Positions 41,024-51,933 of a stretch of 64,000 nt of DNA are shown here, in pieces (the first letter of the stretch is position 1; every line of letters starts with the position of its first letter). Position numbers and translations under genes: made by a program. The notes under the pieces were generated by a model. The model saw only the letters and a list, made by a program, of their open reading frames with translations. It was not told the DNA's origin and did no database searches. This stretch comes from Citrobacter werkmanii NBRC 105721 (GTDB taxonomy: Bacteria; Pseudomonadota; Gammaproteobacteria; Enterobacterales; Enterobacteriaceae). The stretch is from NCBI GenBank assembly GCA_000759755.1, contig BBMW01000022.1, positions 1 to 64,000 of the forward strand. Reading direction: 5' to 3'.

Positions 41024-41161
41024 TATGGATTGCCTGTAAAGTTCATGCTTTCTGTTTTCTATCATCGCAGGAGAAGGCGTAAAAGCAAGAGTTAGCCTGT
41101 AATCTGCAACGCGTTTTGTTTCAGGTTATACTGCCCTCATCACGAAAAACAGGATAAGAAA

Positions 41162-41482
41162 ATGAACGACAGTGAATTTCATCGCCTTGCTGACACCCTG
41201 TGGATGACCATTGAGGAGCGTCTGGACGACTGGGATGGCGACAGCGATATCGATTGTGAGATCAATGGCGGCGTGCTGACTATCAGCTTCGAAAACGGCA
41301 GCAAAATCATTATTAACCGTCAGGAGCCGCTGCACCAGGTGTGGCTGGCGACCAAACAGGGCGGCTACCACTTTGACCTGAAAGGCGACGAGTGGATCTG
41401 CGACCGTAGCGGCGAAACGTTCTGGGATTTGCTGGAGCAGGCAGCAACGCAGCAGTCGGGAGAAAAGGTGGGCTTCCGTTGA
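41162..41482 (+). CDS. cyaY: Bacterial frataxin CyaY
   Basis: Iron-binding regulator of iron-sulphur cluster assembly, acting on IscS. 106 residues. The acidic N-terminal helix [19 protein letters not shown] is the iron-binding surface. The beta sheet follows ([47 protein letters not shown]). Alone on this strand between cyaA and lptM. Confidence 0.97.
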   Translation: MNDSEFHRLADTLWMTIEERLDDWDGDSDIDCEINGGVLTISFENGSKIIINRQEPLHQVWLATKQGGYHFDLKGDEWICDRSGETFWDLLEQAATQQSGEKVGFR

Positions 41483-41489
41483 TTTATTT

Positions 41490-41550
41490 GCCGGATGAGA
41501 TGTGCTTATCCGGCCTACTGTAGGCCCGGTAAGGCGTAGCCGCCACCGGG
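41490..41550. repeat. BIME between cyaY and cyaA
   Basis: GCCGGATGAGATGTGCTTAT then CCGGCCTAC, followed by inverted GTAGGCCCGGTAAGGCG and CGCCACCGGGC. It lies between convergent stops. Confidence 0.88.
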
Positions 41551-41559
41551 CGAAAAGCC

Positions 41560-44106
41560 TCAGGAGAAATACTGCTGCAACATCGGCGTGTCGTTATCCT
41601 GATTAGCTGGCGGGACTGGGTTGAGCGGCTGGGTACGGAACGGAATCACCTGCGCACGTCCGTCGGTTTTCACAATCTGATAGAACTGCGGCAGGTTAAA
41701 GTTGATGAAGCTGGAGCCGTAGGTGAAGCGATCGTGCGACGATGAATAGAAGCGGCTGACATCACGTACCAGCTCTTCTTTGCTTCCCTCGCAGTGGTGA
41801 TACACCTCCACACGGTTACTCTCATCCAGTATATAAATATTAAAGCCCTGCTCATCGCCCGTTTCTTCGAAAAAGAACTGAATGATCCCTTCACTGGCAA
41901 AGCCGTCCACCACAGAAGGGAGTTTCACATGGTTCGTTTCAACCTGGACGGAAAGGCCGTGCAGTTTGTTGTGTGAAATCGCACCGTAGAATTCGATGGC
42001 GTTTTCCAGTTTCTGTACCGATACGTTCAGACGCTCGAAGAACAGTCCCCACGTCTGACCAGACACGCGCAGCGCTTTGAAGCGCCCGGTTTCCTGGCGG
42101 GTGCTGGAAAGGCGCAGCTCGATACACTCAGAGACCAGTTGCTGCACGCGGGTACGGATTAATCCACGCAGATGCTGGCTATAGCAGAACACTTCGACGC
42201 TATCCGGCGGCGCGGCATCCTGGTGCATTTTGCCCAGAATTGTTTTTAACGCTTCAATCATCGCCTGCTCGCCGTTGAAGTGCAGCGTACGGACTTCATT
42301 CCACGAGTTGCGATACAGCAGGTCGACGCTTCCTACCAGGCAATTTTGCTCTTCGCCAAAGCTGAAGACGTCCAGCTTGCGGAAATCAAAATGCACCACC
42401 TGATTACGGAATGCGGCCGTTGGGTCATATTCAAGGTTAACGATAATCGCCAGATGGCGAATTTCACACGGGCTGTAGAGCGCTTTCGGCGTGGGTGCCG
42501 GCAGGCGCAGCGGGAAGTGGTGCGATACATCGGCGACCATCTCCTGCAACTTCGGCAAATCGACAATGCCGTTGCCCTTAATAAACAAATGCGTACGCGA
42601 TGTCAGCAGACCGTTGAACCAGGCCCACGCCACCAGCTTATTGAGATAGCGGTTATATTCCAGCGGCTGATGGCTGATGATAGAATCCATATTTGGTGCG
42701 CGGTTGTAGAGATACCAACCCGAACGGTTGGCGCGGCCCGGCGGCACATGGATAAAGGTCAGGTTCGGTTCTGAGAGGTCTGGAGATATCTGCGGGTTCA
42801 CCAGCGTTACCTTGCCCGGCAACGCTTCAAACGCGGCATACAGCTTACGGGTCAGCACACCGATATCCTGCGGACTGGCGCTAACGCTGAGGTTATTGCG
42901 CCGCGCAAAGCGGATCAGATTACGATAGCTCTGCATCATCGCATCAAGCAGTTCGTTATGCGCTTCACGTACCTGATCAATCTTCCAGTTAGCGCGGTTA
43001 TCCAGCATTGTCAGACGAGCTTCGTCCCAGCCCCATTCCTGCACTAACTGACTTAATACTTCACGACGCCAGCCCACGCAGGCGCGCTCGCGGCTCAGTT
43101 TCTCACACACTTTTAAGTAGAAACATCGACGCACTAAATCCAGACGCGTCGGGTCTTCGATCGCCGTGAGATATTCGGTAACACGCTCCAGCATCATGCA
43201 GTAGGGATCGAGACCAAAAGAGACGATCTCGCCATCGTGCAGGCGCTGTTTAATGTCTTTCGCCAACAGGCGAGGATTGGGATATTCCCAGGAATAGGCT
43301 TCCAGCAGCAGCGTCTTTAGCACTGCTTTGTACGGGGAATCGATACTTTTGTACAGCTGCCAGAGGCTGGCGCCAAAGTACTCTTCGGCGGAGAGCGAAC
43401 TGAGTCCGCCGAGATCCAGCCATTCGTTTGGCGTTAACACCCCCTGTGCGTAGAGCTTCATGACGTAATCGTCGTAATGCTCTTCTTCGTCGCCCGGCAC
43501 CATATTCCACAGAATACGTTTGCCCGCGAGGCGCACAGCGGTGCGATAGAATTCATCAAGCAACAGGATATGCTGCGTCGAGCCACAGTCTTCACCACCG
43601 AGACTTCCGCTTTCATTGTGACGGAAACGGTTTTCATCAATCAGGAAGAAACTGACTTCCACGCCCAGCGAAGCGGCCCAGCTTTCGAGCAGGCTACATT
43701 TACGCTGCAACAGCTGGCGCTCTTCGCTATCCAGCCAGGATTGGTGGCAGACCCAGATATCAAGGTCGGAAGAACAGCTTTGCCCTACCGAAGAGGTACT
43801 GCCCATTGAGTAAACACCAGTGATCGGCAGTTCGCCCTTGGGAGGTTCCTGCGGTGACATGCCGCGGTACAGTTCCAGTTCGTTGAGGTAGTGGCGTTGG
43901 GTTTCATCAGGCGTGTAAAAGCATATGCCTTTGGGAACGTTACCATCGAGGTAACCCGGCATCAGAGGGTGGTGGTAGTGCAATAATGTCGGCAGCAGAC
44001 TGTATACCTGCTGGAAAGCAGGCCCCATGGCAGCAAGCGCGCGATCCACACGCAGTTGATTTATGGCATCCAGTCTCTGTTTCAGAGTCTCAATATAGAG
44101 GTACAA
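41560..44106 (-). CDS. cyaA: Class I adenylate cyclase CyaA
   Basis: Makes cAMP from ATP for catabolite control. The start is TTG at 44104-44106 (TTG TAC CTC TAT), as in E. coli, where the UUG start limits expression; this gives 848 residues. The longer ATG frame from 44166 is rejected. The N-terminal catalytic half has the nucleotidyltransferase signature [17 protein letters not shown]. The C-terminal half is regulatory (glucose/PTS response). Divergent from hemC; a CRP-like site lies upstream. Confidence 0.97.
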   Translation of the reverse strand: MYLYIETLKQRLDAINQLRVDRALAAMGPAFQQVYSLLPTLLHYHHPLMPGYLDGNVPKGICFYTPDETQRHYLNELELYRGMSPQEPPKGELPITGVYSMGSTSSVGQSCSSDLDIWVCHQSWLDSEERQLLQRKCSLLESWAASLGVEVSFFLIDENRFRHNESGSLGGEDCGSTQHILLLDEFYRTAVRLAGKRILWNMVPGDEEEHYDDYVMKLYAQGVLTPNEWLDLGGLSSLSAEEYFGASLWQLYKSIDSPYKAVLKTLLLEAYSWEYPNPRLLAKDIKQRLHDGEIVSFGLDPYCMMLERVTEYLTAIEDPTRLDLVRRCFYLKVCEKLSRERACVGWRREVLSQLVQEWGWDEARLTMLDNRANWKIDQVREAHNELLDAMMQSYRNLIRFARRNNLSVSASPQDIGVLTRKLYAAFEALPGKVTLVNPQISPDLSEPNLTFIHVPPGRANRSGWYLYNRAPNMDSIISHQPLEYNRYLNKLVAWAWFNGLLTSRTHLFIKGNGIVDLPKLQEMVADVSHHFPLRLPAPTPKALYSPCEIRHLAIIVNLEYDPTAAFRNQVVHFDFRKLDVFSFGEEQNCLVGSVDLLYRNSWNEVRTLHFNGEQAMIEALKTILGKMHQDAAPPDSVEVFCYSQHLRGLIRTRVQQLVSECIELRLSSTRQETGRFKALRVSGQTWGLFFERLNVSVQKLENAIEFYGAISHNKLHGLSVQVETNHVKLPSVVDGFASEGIIQFFFEETGDEQGFNIYILDESNRVEVYHHCEGSKEELVRDVSRFYSSSHDRFTYGSSFINFNLPQFYQIVKTDGRAQVIPFRTQPLNPVPPANQDNDTPMLQQYFS

Positions 44107-44269
44107 GACGTATCGCCTGATGTTGCTATCCGTCATGTTGTCGATTACTGCGGCGCAAGCGCTCACAATTAATCGTCATCAATTCGGATAAACCGTATGT
44201 CAAAAATAACCGTTACCTGTTTTTCGCCCGTATTTTTTTGTGCGGTACAGCCGAAAAAATGGTCTAAAA

Positions 44270-44285
44270 CGTGATCAATTTAACA
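44270..44285. promoter_or_regulatory. CRP site in the cyaA promoter
   Basis: On the minus strand TGTTA-AATTGA-TCACG, a fair match to TGTGA-N6-TCACA. As I recall, E. coli cyaA has the same site over its main promoter, where CRP-cAMP represses. The cyaA-hemC gap of 395 bp holds this and the hemC promoter. Confidence 0.7.
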
Positions 44286-44294
44286 CCTTGCTCA

Positions 44295-44322
44295 TTGACC
44301 GTAAAGAAAGATGCGCTACATA
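44295..44322 (+). promoter_or_regulatory. Candidate hemC promoter
   Basis: TTGACC (44295-44300), 16-bp spacer, TACATA (44317-44322). A small inverted repeat GCTACA-N6-TGTAGC overlaps the -10. The rest of the interval to the hemC start (about 180 bp) shows no other clear site. Confidence 0.4.
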
Positions 44323-44501
44323 CAAGTGTAGCACCGTTCGTTACGTGTAAATTCCTTCATACGGTCGGAAGGTTTCTCGTCATTATTCACTGCCACTGAT
44401 GATGCAGCAGCTTTTCCTCTCACTTACGTTTGAGCGTAACGCTGACATCCCTTTGATAAGGATGTTAGGATGGTCAATGATTGATAATGACGGTAACAAG
44501 C

Positions 44502-45443
44502 ATGTTAGACAATGTTTTGAGAATTGCCACACGCCAAAGCCCCCTTGCGCTCTGGCAGGCACATTATGTCAAAGACGCTTTAATGGCAAATCACCCCGGT
44601 CTGATCGTGGAACTGGTTCCTATGGTAACCCGTGGCGATGTGATCCTTGATACCCCGCTGGCGAAGGTCGGAGGGAAAGGGTTGTTTGTTAAAGAGCTGG
44701 AAGTCGCGCTGCTGGAAAAACGCGCCGATATCGCCGTGCATTCCATGAAGGATGTGCCGGTTGAATTCCCTGACGGTCTTGGACTGGTCACCATTTGCGA
44801 GCGAGAGGATCCGCGTGATGCTTTCGTCTCAAATAAGTACAACACGTTGGATGACCTTCCCGCGGGTAGTATTGTCGGGACATCCAGTTTGCGTCGCCAG
44901 TGCCAGTTGGCAAAGCGTCGCCCGGATCTCGTCATCCGTTCGCTGCGCGGTAACGTTGGTACGCGCCTCGGCAAACTCGATAACGGCGATTATGACGCCA
45001 TTATCCTGGCGGTGGCCGGGTTAAAACGTTTAGGGCTTGAGTCGCGAGTCCGTACCGCACTGCCGCCGGAAGTATCCTTGCCCGCAGTCGGGCAAGGCGC
45101 TGTTGGCATAGAGTGCCGACTGGACGATATGCGCACTCAGGCGCTGTTAGCGCCGCTCAATCATGAAGAGACCGCACTACGCGTAACAGCCGAACGCGCC
45201 ATGAACACCCGCCTCGAAGGGGGATGTCAGGTACCTATCGGCAGCTATGCCGAACTCATCAACGGTGAGATTTGGCTACGCGCGCTGGTCGGCGCGCCTG
45301 ACGGATCGCAGATGGTATGCGGAGAACGTCGCGGCGCCCCGCAGGATGCAGAAAAGATGGGCATCTCTCTGGCAGAAGAGCTACTGGAAAACGGTGCGCG
45401 CGCCATTCTGGCTGAAGTTTATAACGGAGAAGCACCCGCATGA
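44502..45443 (+). CDS. hemC: Porphobilinogen deaminase HemC
   Basis: Polymerises four porphobilinogens to hydroxymethylbilane. Start at [14 protein letters not shown] gives 313 residues as in E. coli; the ribosome-binding site is weak. The dipyrromethane cofactor Cys is in [14 protein letters not shown]. Substrate-binding regions include [16 protein letters not shown] and [13 protein letters not shown]. First gene of hemCDXY; divergent from cyaA. Confidence 0.97.
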   Translation: MLDNVLRIATRQSPLALWQAHYVKDALMANHPGLIVELVPMVTRGDVILDTPLAKVGGKGLFVKELEVALLEKRADIAVHSMKDVPVEFPDGLGLVTICEREDPRDAFVSNKYNTLDDLPAGSIVGTSSLRRQCQLAKRRPDLVIRSLRGNVGTRLGKLDNGDYDAIILAVAGLKRLGLESRVRTALPPEVSLPAVGQGAVGIECRLDDMRTQALLAPLNHEETALRVTAERAMNTRLEGGCQVPIGSYAELINGEIWLRALVGAPDGSQMVCGERRGAPQDAEKMGISLAEELLENGARAILAEVYNGEAPA

Positions 45444-46180
45444 GTATTCTGGTCACCCGCCCGTCTCCCGCAGGGGAAGAGTTAGTGAGCCGTCTGCGCA
45501 CACTGGGGCAGGTGGCCTGGAGTTTTCCGCTCATCGAGTTTTCCCCGGGTCGGGAACTGGCAACACTCGCCTCCCGACTGTCGGCGTTGACGGATAACGA
45601 TCTGGTTTTTGCCCTCTCGCAGCACGCTGTCACCTTTGCCGATGCCGAACTTCAGCAACAAGGGAAAAGCTGGCCTTCCCTTCCGCATTATTTTGCCATT
45701 GGCCGCACAACGGCGCTGGCGCTGCATACTGTTAGCGGCTGCAATATTCACTATCCTCTGGATCGGGAAATCAGCGAAGTCTTGCTACAATTACCTGAAT
45801 TACAAAATATTGCGGGAAAACGCGCGCTTATTTTACGCGGCAACGGCGGTCGGGAACTGATAGGTGAAACCCTGACGGCGCGCGGAGCCGATGTTGATTT
45901 TTGTGAATGTTATCAACGCAGTGCAAAAAATTACGATGGTGCGGAAGAAGCAATGCGCTGGCAATCTCGCGGCGTGACCACGGTGGTGGTCACCAGCGGA
46001 GAGATGTTACAACAGCTCTGGTCGCTCATTCCGCAGTGGTATCGTGAGCACTGGTTACTACGCTGTCGGCTGCTGGTCGTCAGTGAGCGTCTGGCGCACC
46101 TCGCCCGGGAACTGGGCTGGCAAGATATTAAGGTCGCTGATAACGCCGACAACGATGCGCTACTACGCGCATTACAATAA
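45440..46180 (+). CDS. hemD: Uroporphyrinogen-III synthase HemD
   Basis: Closes hydroxymethylbilane with D-ring inversion to uroporphyrinogen III. 246 residues as in E. coli. Two-domain fold of the family, whose sequence is weakly conserved: [18 protein letters not shown] at the N-terminus and [19 protein letters not shown] in the second domain. Its ATG overlaps the hemC stop by 4 bp, indicating translational coupling. Confidence 0.96.
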   Translation: MSILVTRPSPAGEELVSRLRTLGQVAWSFPLIEFSPGRELATLASRLSALTDNDLVFALSQHAVTFADAELQQQGKSWPSLPHYFAIGRTTALALHTVSGCNIHYPLDREISEVLLQLPELQNIAGKRALILRGNGGRELIGETLTARGADVDFCECYQRSAKNYDGAEEAMRWQSRGVTTVVVTSGEMLQQLWSLIPQWYREHWLLRCRLLVVSERLAHLARELGWQDIKVADNADNDALLRALQ

Positions 46181-46201
46181 CTCTCATAATGGGATGCCAT
46201 A

Positions 46202-47377
46202 ATGACGGAACAAGAAAAATCCTCCGCCGTGGTTGAAGAGACCAGGGAGGCCGTGGAAACCACAGCACAGCCAGTCAATACTGAAAAAAAGGCTAACAAC
46301 AGCACGGCGCTGATTCTGAGCGCGGTGGCGATTGCTATTGCGCTGGCAGCAGGTGTGGGGCTGTATGGCTGGGGGAAACAGCAGGCAACAACGCAGACGG
46401 CAACCAGCGATGCGCTGGCGAACCAGCTGACGGCGCTGCAAAAAGCGCAAGAAAACCAAAAAGCTGAGCTGGAAGGCATTATTAAACAGCAGGCAACGCA
46501 GCTTGATGAAGCCACTCGCCAGCAGGCCGCACTGGTCAAACAGCTTGATGAAGTTCAGCAAAAAGTCGCCACTATTTCCGGCAGCGATGCCGGGACATGG
46601 CTGCTGGCGCAGGCTGATTTTCTGGTAAAACTGGCCGGTCGTAAATTATGGAGCGATCAGGACGTTACCACCGCAGCGGCGTTGCTGAAAAGCGCCGACG
46701 CCAGTCTGGCTGATATGAACGACCCGAGCTTAATTTCCGCCCGTCGCGCGATTACTGACGATATCGCGAGCCTCTCGGCGGTAACTCAGGTCGACTATGA
46801 CGGCATTATCCTGAAAGTGAATCAGCTCGCTAACCAGATAGATAACCTGCGTCTGGCCGACAACGACACCGACGATTCACCGATGGACTCCGACAGCAGC
46901 GAGCTGTCCAGCTCAATTAGTGAATGGCGCGTCAACTTGCAAAAAAGCTGGCAGAATTTTATGGACAGCTTTATCACTGTTCGCCGTCGAGATGAAACCG
47001 CCGTCCCGCTGCTGGCGCCGAACCAGGACGTTTACTTACGTGAGAACATTCGTTCTCGCCTGTTAGTAGCCGCCCAGGCCGTACCGCGTCATCAGGAAGA
47101 GACATACCGCCAGGCGCTGGAAAATGTCTCCACCTGGGTACGCGCCTACTACGACACCGACGATGCAACCACCAAAGCCTTCCTGGAAGAGGTAGACCAG
47201 CTGAGCCAACAAAGCATCAGTATGGATGTGCCAGAAACGCTGCAGAGCCAGGCTATTCTCGACAAATTAATGCAGACCCGTGTTCGTAATTTACTGGCGC
47301 AGCCTGTCACAGCGCCGGTTGCCGCCGCTCCTGCTCCTTCGGCAGACAATCCGGCAACCGCGCCGCAAGGAGAATAA
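46202..47377 (+). CDS. hemX: HemX, membrane protein of the hemCDXY operon
   Basis: 391 residues. One N-terminal membrane helix ([20 protein letters not shown], about 38-57) is followed by a coiled coil (about 65-120) and a helical periplasmic domain. The Pro/Ala-rich C-terminus is low-complexity. It was once called a uroporphyrinogen methyltransferase, but it lacks the SAM-methyltransferase fold; its role is probably structural or regulatory in haem synthesis. Confidence 0.94.
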   Translation: MTEQEKSSAVVEETREAVETTAQPVNTEKKANNSTALILSAVAIAIALAAGVGLYGWGKQQATTQTATSDALANQLTALQKAQENQKAELEGIIKQQATQLDEATRQQAALVKQLDEVQQKVATISGSDAGTWLLAQADFLVKLAGRKLWSDQDVTTAAALLKSADASLADMNDPSLISARRAITDDIASLSAVTQVDYDGIILKVNQLANQIDNLRLADNDTDDSPMDSDSSELSSSISEWRVNLQKSWQNFMDSFITVRRRDETAVPLLAPNQDVYLRENIRSRLLVAAQAVPRHQEETYRQALENVSTWVRAYYDTDDATTKAFLEEVDQLSQQSISMDVPETLQSQAILDKLMQTRVRNLLAQPVTAPVAAAPAPSADNPATAPQGE

Positions 47378-47379
47378 TG

Positions 47380-48579
47380 ATGCTAAAAGTATTATTGCTC
47401 TTTGTTCTGTTGATCGCCGGGATCGTCGTTGGTCCAATGATTGCCGGTCATCAGGGCTACGTGCTGATCCAAACCGATAATTACAACATTGAAACCAGCG
47501 TGACGGGCCTGGTGATCATCCTGATCGTCGCGATGGTCGTTCTGTTTGCGATTGAATGGTTGCTGCGCCGAATTTTCCGCACAGGTGCGCATACCCGCGG
47601 ATGGTTTGTCGGCCGTAAGCGTCGCCGCGCCCGCAAACAGACCGAACAAGCGCTGCTCAAGCTGGCAGAAGGCGATTATCAGCAGGTTGAAAAGCTGATG
47701 TCGAAAAACGCCGATCATGCTGAACAACCGGTAGTGAATTACCTGCTGGCGGCAGAAGCGGCCCAGCAACGTGGCGATGAAGCGCGCGCGAATCAACACC
47801 TTGAGCGTGCCGCTGAACTGGCCGGGAATGATACGATCCCGGTAGAAATCGCTCGCGTTCGTCTGCAACTGGCGCGTAATGAAAATCACGCCGCGCGCCA
47901 CAGCGTAGATAAGCTGCTGGAGGTGACGCCGCGTCATCCGGAAGTGCTGCGTCTGGCTGAGCAAGCCTACATTCGCACCGGCGCATGGAGTTCGTTACTG
48001 GATATCATTCCATCTATGGCTAAAGCGCATGTAGGTGATGAAGAGCACCGCGCAATGCTGGAACAACAGGCATGGGTGGGTCTGATGGATCAGGTCCGCG
48101 CCGATCAGGGCAGTGAGGGGCTACGTACGTGGTGGAAAAACCAGAACCGTAAAACCCGTCATCAGGTTGCCCTGCAGGTCGCGATGGCTGAACATCTGAT
48201 TGAGTGCGACGATCACGATACGGCGCAGCAGGTCATCATTGACGGTCTGAAACGTCAGTATGACGACCGTCTGGTGCTGCCGATCCCGCGCCTGAAAACC
48301 AACAACCCGGAACAGATAGAAAAAGTGTTGCGCCAGCAGATTAAGGCCGTTGGCGATCGCCCATTGCTGTGGAGCACGCTGGGGCAATCGTTAATGAAGC
48401 ATGGCGAATGGCAGGAAGCCACGCTCGCCTTCCGTGCAGCGCTCAAACAGCGCCCGGACGCATACGACTACGCCTGGCTTGCTGACGCGCTGGACAGACT
48501 GCATCAGCCGGAAGAAGCCGCCACCATGCGCCGTGATGGCCTGATGTTGACGCTGCAGAACAACAATCCCCCGCAGTAA
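47380..48579 (+). CDS. hemY: HemY, TPR-containing membrane protein
   Basis: 399 residues. Two N-terminal membrane helices (LLLFVLLIAGIVVGPMIAG and VIILIVAMVVLFAIEWLLRR), then HemY-N and tetratricopeptide-like repeats (for example YLLAAEAAQQRGDEARANQH, WLADALDRLHQPEEAATMRR). Function in haem synthesis is unclear; it is not a protoporphyrinogen oxidase despite the name shared with Bacillus. A second in-frame ATG lies directly upstream at 47377, overlapping the hemX stop; AAGGAG precedes both. Confidence 0.95.
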   Translation: MLKVLLLFVLLIAGIVVGPMIAGHQGYVLIQTDNYNIETSVTGLVIILIVAMVVLFAIEWLLRRIFRTGAHTRGWFVGRKRRRARKQTEQALLKLAEGDYQQVEKLMSKNADHAEQPVVNYLLAAEAAQQRGDEARANQHLERAAELAGNDTIPVEIARVRLQLARNENHAARHSVDKLLEVTPRHPEVLRLAEQAYIRTGAWSSLLDIIPSMAKAHVGDEEHRAMLEQQAWVGLMDQVRADQGSEGLRTWWKNQNRKTRHQVALQVAMAEHLIECDDHDTAQQVIIDGLKRQYDDRLVLPIPRLKTNNPEQIEKVLRQQIKAVGDRPLLWSTLGQSLMKHGEWQEATLAFRAALKQRPDAYDYAWLADALDRLHQPEEAATMRRDGLMLTLQNNNPPQ

Positions 48580-48588
48580 TTCCCTCTT

Positions 48589-48620
48589 GCCCGGTGGCGC
48601 TTCGCTTACCGGGCCTACCG
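48589..48620. repeat. REP element downstream of hemY
   Basis: GCCCGGTGGCGCTTCGC with TTACCGGGCCTAC: a standard REP hairpin 10 bp after the hemY stop. Confidence 0.85.
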
Positions 48621-48646
48621 TCTACACAAAATCATTCAAGATGCAT

Positions 48647-48851
48647 AAAAAAACGCCCGCTCGGTAAGGAGCAGGCGTTAAACAGGTCTGTATGACAACA
48701 TAATGGGTGCTTCACTCAACGTTATGTCCATGGTGTTTGATGAGGCCTGAGCGACATCTGTCTGTGGACGATAAGCACCGTAAACGGCTCTGCATCATTC
48801 CTGAGTTTATGAGGCCTGATGGCGAACATAAGAGATGGAATGAGCATCTAC
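48647..48851 (-). ncRNA. glmZ: Small RNA GlmZ
   Basis: About 205 nt. The 5' end GTAGATGCTCATTCCATCTC, an internal part GCAGAGCCGTTTACGGTGCT, the GACAGATGTCGCT segment, and CATACAGACCTGTTTAACGC before the terminator all match my memory of E. coli GlmZ. The 3' terminator is AACGCCTGCTC / GAGCGGGCGTT plus TTTTTTT. GlmZ, with Hfq, activates glmS translation; RapZ directs its cleavage by RNase E unless GlmY titrates RapZ. It lies between hemY and proM. In E. coli K-12, as I recall, aslA and aslB lie between glmZ and the tRNA cluster; here they are absent. Confidence 0.93.
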
Positions 48852-48855
48852 CCGT

Positions 48856-48878
48856 ATATTATCGCACAACGCATGCCA
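48856..48878 (-). promoter_or_regulatory. glmZ promoter, overlapping sigma70 and sigma54 elements
   Basis: On the minus strand, GATAAT (48858-48863) is a good sigma70 -10. Just upstream, TGGCATGCGTTGTGC (48864-48878) has GG-N10-GC spacing, as for sigma54 -24/-12. Overlapping promoters of this kind are described for glmY and, in some enterobacteria, glmZ. I see no clear GlrR binding site by eye. Confidence 0.5.
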
Positions 48879-48964
48879 CGATTGCACTGCAAAAACCAGG
48901 TATTCGAACTTTTTAAGACATCAGGTAATTCGCGGGAATAAGGGCTGTGAAGGGAAATCAGAAA

Positions 48965-48990
48965 ACAAAAAACCCCGCCGAAGCGGGGTT
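48965..48990 (-). terminator. Terminator of the argX-hisR-leuT-proM operon
   Basis: On the minus strand AACCCCGC-TTCG-GCGGGGTT followed by TTTTG: an 8-bp stem with a stable UUCG loop, starting 6 bases past the proM CCA. Confidence 0.9.
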
Positions 48991-48996
48991 CAAAAT

Positions 48997-49073
48997 TGGT
49001 CGGCGAGAGAGGATTCGAACCTCCGACCCACTGGTCCCAAACCAGTTGCGCTACCAAGCTGCGCTACTCGCCG
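48997..49073 (-). tRNA. proM: tRNA-Pro (UGG), proM
   Basis: 77 nt including the encoded CCA. Acceptor stem CGGCGAG / CTCGCCG, anticodon loop TTTGGGA with anticodon TGG, T-arm GGTTCGAATCC. Last gene of the four-tRNA operon. Confidence 0.97.
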
Positions 49074-49114
49074 TTTTACTGCTTTTTGAATTTTTAGTTC
49101 AATTCTTTAAGTCG

Positions 49115-49200
49115 TGGTGCGAGGGGGGGGACTCGAACCCCCACATCCTAAGGACACTAACACCTGAAGCTAGCGCGTCTACCAATTCCGCCACCTTCGC
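49115..49200 (-). tRNA. leuT: tRNA-Leu (CAG), leuT
   Basis: 86 nt with the encoded CCA. Acceptor GCGAAGG, anticodon CAG (complement at 49164-49166), and a long variable arm (TGTCCTTAGGATGT) as expected for class II tRNA-Leu. T-arm GGGGGTTCGAGTCCCCC. Confidence 0.96.
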
Positions 49201-49220
49201 ATTTCACAACTTTAAATTAA

Positions 49221-49296
49221 TGGGGTGGCTAATGGGATTCGAACCCACGACAACTGGAATCACAATCCAGGGCTCTACCAACTGAGCTATAGCCAC
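49221..49296 (-). tRNA. hisR: tRNA-His (GUG), hisR
   Basis: 76 nt with the encoded CCA. Starts GTGGCTATAGCTC with the extra 5' G typical of tRNA-His opposite the C at the discriminator. Anticodon GTG (complement at 49261-49263). Confidence 0.97.
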
Positions 49297-49352
49297 CACT
49301 GCAAATCTTTTACGCGGTATTAAAACCACCGCAGCTCCGGCACCTAACTAAA

Positions 49353-49429
<77 letters not shown>

Positions 49430-49450
49430 TTAGCGCCGTTGCGGGGCTGG

Positions 49451-49500
49451 ATATTACGGAGGTCTCGGTCTTCTGTCTAGTGCTTTTTTAAAATAAATTA
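49451..49500 (-). promoter_or_regulatory. tRNA operon promoter with UP-like tract
   Basis: On the minus strand TAGACA (49474-49479), exactly 17 bp, TAATAT (49451-49456), then a GC-rich discriminator (CCAGCCCCGC), the mark of stringent control. Upstream is an A/T tract (AATTTATTTTAAAAAAGC) like an UP element. Confidence 0.75.
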
Positions 49501-49531
49501 TCGTTTGGTCATGGTTTGTGCGTTTTGTCGC

Positions 49532-50917
49532 TTATTCCCGCAATTTATGGGCTGTGCCATGACGATTCAGGCCAAAAGCCTTATAAATGAGCGTCACGCC
49601 CAGTAAGAAGATAATGCCAACAAATAGCGACATTCGGGTATCTTCATTGAAGTACATGCCGATTAATACGCAAATCAGGAACGCCATCGTCAAATAATTT
49701 GCCCACGGGAACAAAATCGAGCGGAAAGGATGACTGGCGATCGCCGCTTTATGCGCCTGACGGAAACGCAGCTGGCTTATCAGGATCACAAACCACGGCA
49801 CCATCCCCGGCAGCACGCTGGCGCTATAAACATACACGAACACACGCTGCGGGTTGGGAATGATGTAGTTCAGGCACGAACCAATCAGCAAGATCGCGAT
49901 AGAAATCGCCACACCAGCAACTGGCACGCCATGGCGAGATACTTTTCCAACAACAGCAGGTAGCTGGCGATTCTTTGCCAACGCGTAGAGCATACGCCCA
50001 CAGCTGTACATGCCGCTGTTACAGCCTGACAGCGCCGCCGTCAGGACCACAAAGTTAATAATCCCTGCCGCGGCGGTAATACCAATCTTGGCAAAAGTGA
50101 GCACAAATGGGCTGCCGTTGCTGCCAATCTCGTTCCACGGGAAAATAGTGACGATAACAAAGATCGCGCCGACGTAGAAAATCAGGATACGCCACAGCAC
50201 CTTCCCCACCGCGCTACGCAGCGTGACCTGGGGGTTCTTCGCCTCACCCGCAGTAATGCCGATCAGCTCCACGCCCTGGTAGGACGCCACAACAATACAC
50301 AATGCCGTCAGGAAGCCCTTCCAGCCGCCGGCAAAGAAGCCGCCATGCTCGGTCAGGTTGCCAAAGCCAATCGCCTGGCCGCCATTGCCAAAGCCGAAGA
50401 AAATCACTCCTAACCCAATGACGATCATCACAATGATGGTGGTCACTTTGATCATGGCAAACCAGAATTCAATTTCACCATACAGGCGAACCGCGGCGAG
50501 GTTTGCCAGCGCAACCAGCCCGACAGCAATCAGGGCGGGTATCCATTGCGCCATTTCCGGGAACCAGAACTGTACGTACACCCCGATAGCGGTAATCTCT
50601 GATATCCCTACCGCCATCCACATAAACCAGTATGACCAGGCGGTGAGATAGCCAAAGAAAGGACTCATGTAACGGTGCGCGTAAACAGCGAATGAACCGG
50701 CAACCGGCTCGAGGAATAACATCTCCCCCATGGAACGCATAATGAAAAAAACAAACAGCCCTGCGACGATATACGCCAGCAGGACCGAAGGCCCCGCCCA
50801 TTTCAGGGTACTGGCGGCGCCCATAAACAGTCCGACGCCAATAGTGCCTCCAAGGGCAATTAATTCGATGTGACGAGCCTCCAGCCCACGCTGTAGCTCA
50901 GGTTTGTTCTCGGCCAT
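49532..50917 (-). CDS. yifK: APC-family amino acid transporter YifK
   Basis: 461 residues, about twelve membrane segments. Amino-acid permease signatures are [20 protein letters not shown], the helix near [20 protein letters not shown], and [20 protein letters not shown]. The Salmonella/E. coli orthologue is linked to threonine uptake and is controlled by Lrp and by the sRNAs GcvB and DapZ. Just before the SD there is a C/A-rich stretch (GCAAACACATCAAGAGG) of the type bound by GcvB; this match is inference. The tRNA operon lies downstream. Confidence 0.95.
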   Translation of the reverse strand: MAENKPELQRGLEARHIELIALGGTIGVGLFMGAASTLKWAGPSVLLAYIVAGLFVFFIMRSMGEMLFLEPVAGSFAVYAHRYMSPFFGYLTAWSYWFMWMAVGISEITAIGVYVQFWFPEMAQWIPALIAVGLVALANLAAVRLYGEIEFWFAMIKVTTIIVMIVIGLGVIFFGFGNGGQAIGFGNLTEHGGFFAGGWKGFLTALCIVVASYQGVELIGITAGEAKNPQVTLRSAVGKVLWRILIFYVGAIFVIVTIFPWNEIGSNGSPFVLTFAKIGITAAAGIINFVVLTAALSGCNSGMYSCGRMLYALAKNRQLPAVVGKVSRHGVPVAGVAISIAILLIGSCLNYIIPNPQRVFVYVYSASVLPGMVPWFVILISQLRFRQAHKAAIASHPFRSILFPWANYLTMAFLICVLIGMYFNEDTRMSLFVGIIFLLGVTLIYKAFGLNRHGTAHKLRE

Positions 50918-51146
50918 AAATCCTCTTGATGTGTTTGCATGCTGTCCGGTATTACCGGTTCTCGTTATGGGTACATCTTGTTATTCCATAACAGGCCATA
51001 CGGCACCGACCGCTTAACGGTTGGCGCCAAAACACCACGGCACTGTAATGATTGTTGCGAATGGTTTCCTAAAATCGCTTAAATGGCAATTAAAGCATTC
51101 AAAAAATGAATAGATTGTGCGAGAAAGCAGCGATTATGTTGTGAAT

Positions 51147-51176
51147 AAGTAGCGTGATTAGCAGATCACGCTACTT
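51147..51176 (-). terminator. Likely terminator of the wec (ECA) operon
   Basis: AAGTAGCGTGAT, 6-base loop, ATCACGCTACTT: a perfect 12-bp stem 17 bp beyond the wecG stop. The following tract (ATTCAC) is only weakly T-rich. It lies between wecG and the yifK promoter region (50918-51146), in which I see no other clear element. Confidence 0.6.
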
Positions 51177-51192
51177 ATCAGAGGAGAGAGCG

Positions 51193-51933
51193 TCAGAGGT
51201 TGCCGGTATAGTGCCAGCGGAGATAGCGCAACAAACGAAGTTGACGGGTGATACGGCTCGGCTGTGACAGTAAGCGATACAGCCACTCCAGCCCCAGATT
51301 TTGCCAGAGTTTAGGCGCCCGCTTAACGTGACCGGTAAAGACATCGTAGGTACCACCCACCCCCATATACAGCGCTTCAGGGTGGATCTTCCGGCAATCA
51401 CGCATAAAAATTTCTTGTTTCGGCGACCCCATCGCCACCGTCACAATTTGCGCACCGCTGGCGTGGATACGCTCAAACAATTCCTGACGCTGCTCCGGCG
51501 TAAAATAACCGTCCTGGCTACCCACAATGTTCACATGCCACTGCGCACGCAATTTGGCTTCGGTTTGCGCCAGAACCTCAGGCTTGCCGCCAATCAGGAA
51601 AACCGGCGTTCCCTCCTGCCCGGCTCTCGCCATTAGCGCTTCCCAGAGATCGGCCCCCGCTACGCGTGAAACCTGCGCCTGCGGGAATTTTTTACGCACC
51701 GAACGCACCACGCTAATGCCATCCGCATATTTGAACTCAGCGGCGTTAATCAGATCCCGCACTTCAGGGTTATCTTCTGCCGTCAGCATTTTCTCGGCAT
51801 TGATAGCCACCAGCGTCCCAGGCCTGAGGCGTCCTTCGGCAAACAGGTAATTTAGCGCGTGTTGCATATCGCGCCAGCCAATCAGTTGTAACCCGCGCAG
51901 CGAATAGAGTGGCGCAGTTGTGTTATCTGTCAT
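51193..51933 (-). CDS. wecG: UDP-ManNAcA transferase WecG (RffM)
   Basis: Adds N-acetyl-D-mannosaminuronic acid to lipid I to form ECA lipid II on the cytoplasmic face. 246 residues, WecG/TagA/CpsF family: [53 protein letters not shown] and [19 protein letters not shown]. Last gene of the operon; its start overlaps the wzyE stop by one base. Confidence 0.96.
   Translation of the reverse strand: MTDNTTAPLYSLRGLQLIGWRDMQHALNYLFAEGRLRPGTLVAINAEKMLTAEDNPEVRDLINAAEFKYADGISVVRSVRKKFPQAQVSRVAGADLWEALMARAGQEGTPVFLIGGKPEVLAQTEAKLRAQWHVNIVGSQDGYFTPEQRQELFERIHASGAQIVTVAMGSPKQEIFMRDCRKIHPEALYMGVGGTYDVFTGHVKRAPKLWQNLGLEWLYRLLSQPSRITRQLRLLRYLRWHYTGNL

Noticed and set aside
44107-44166. ATG start of cyaA at 44166
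   Set aside because: Homology begins at the TTG at 44106, the known UUG start of E. coli cyaA; the upstream 20 codons do not resemble the family.
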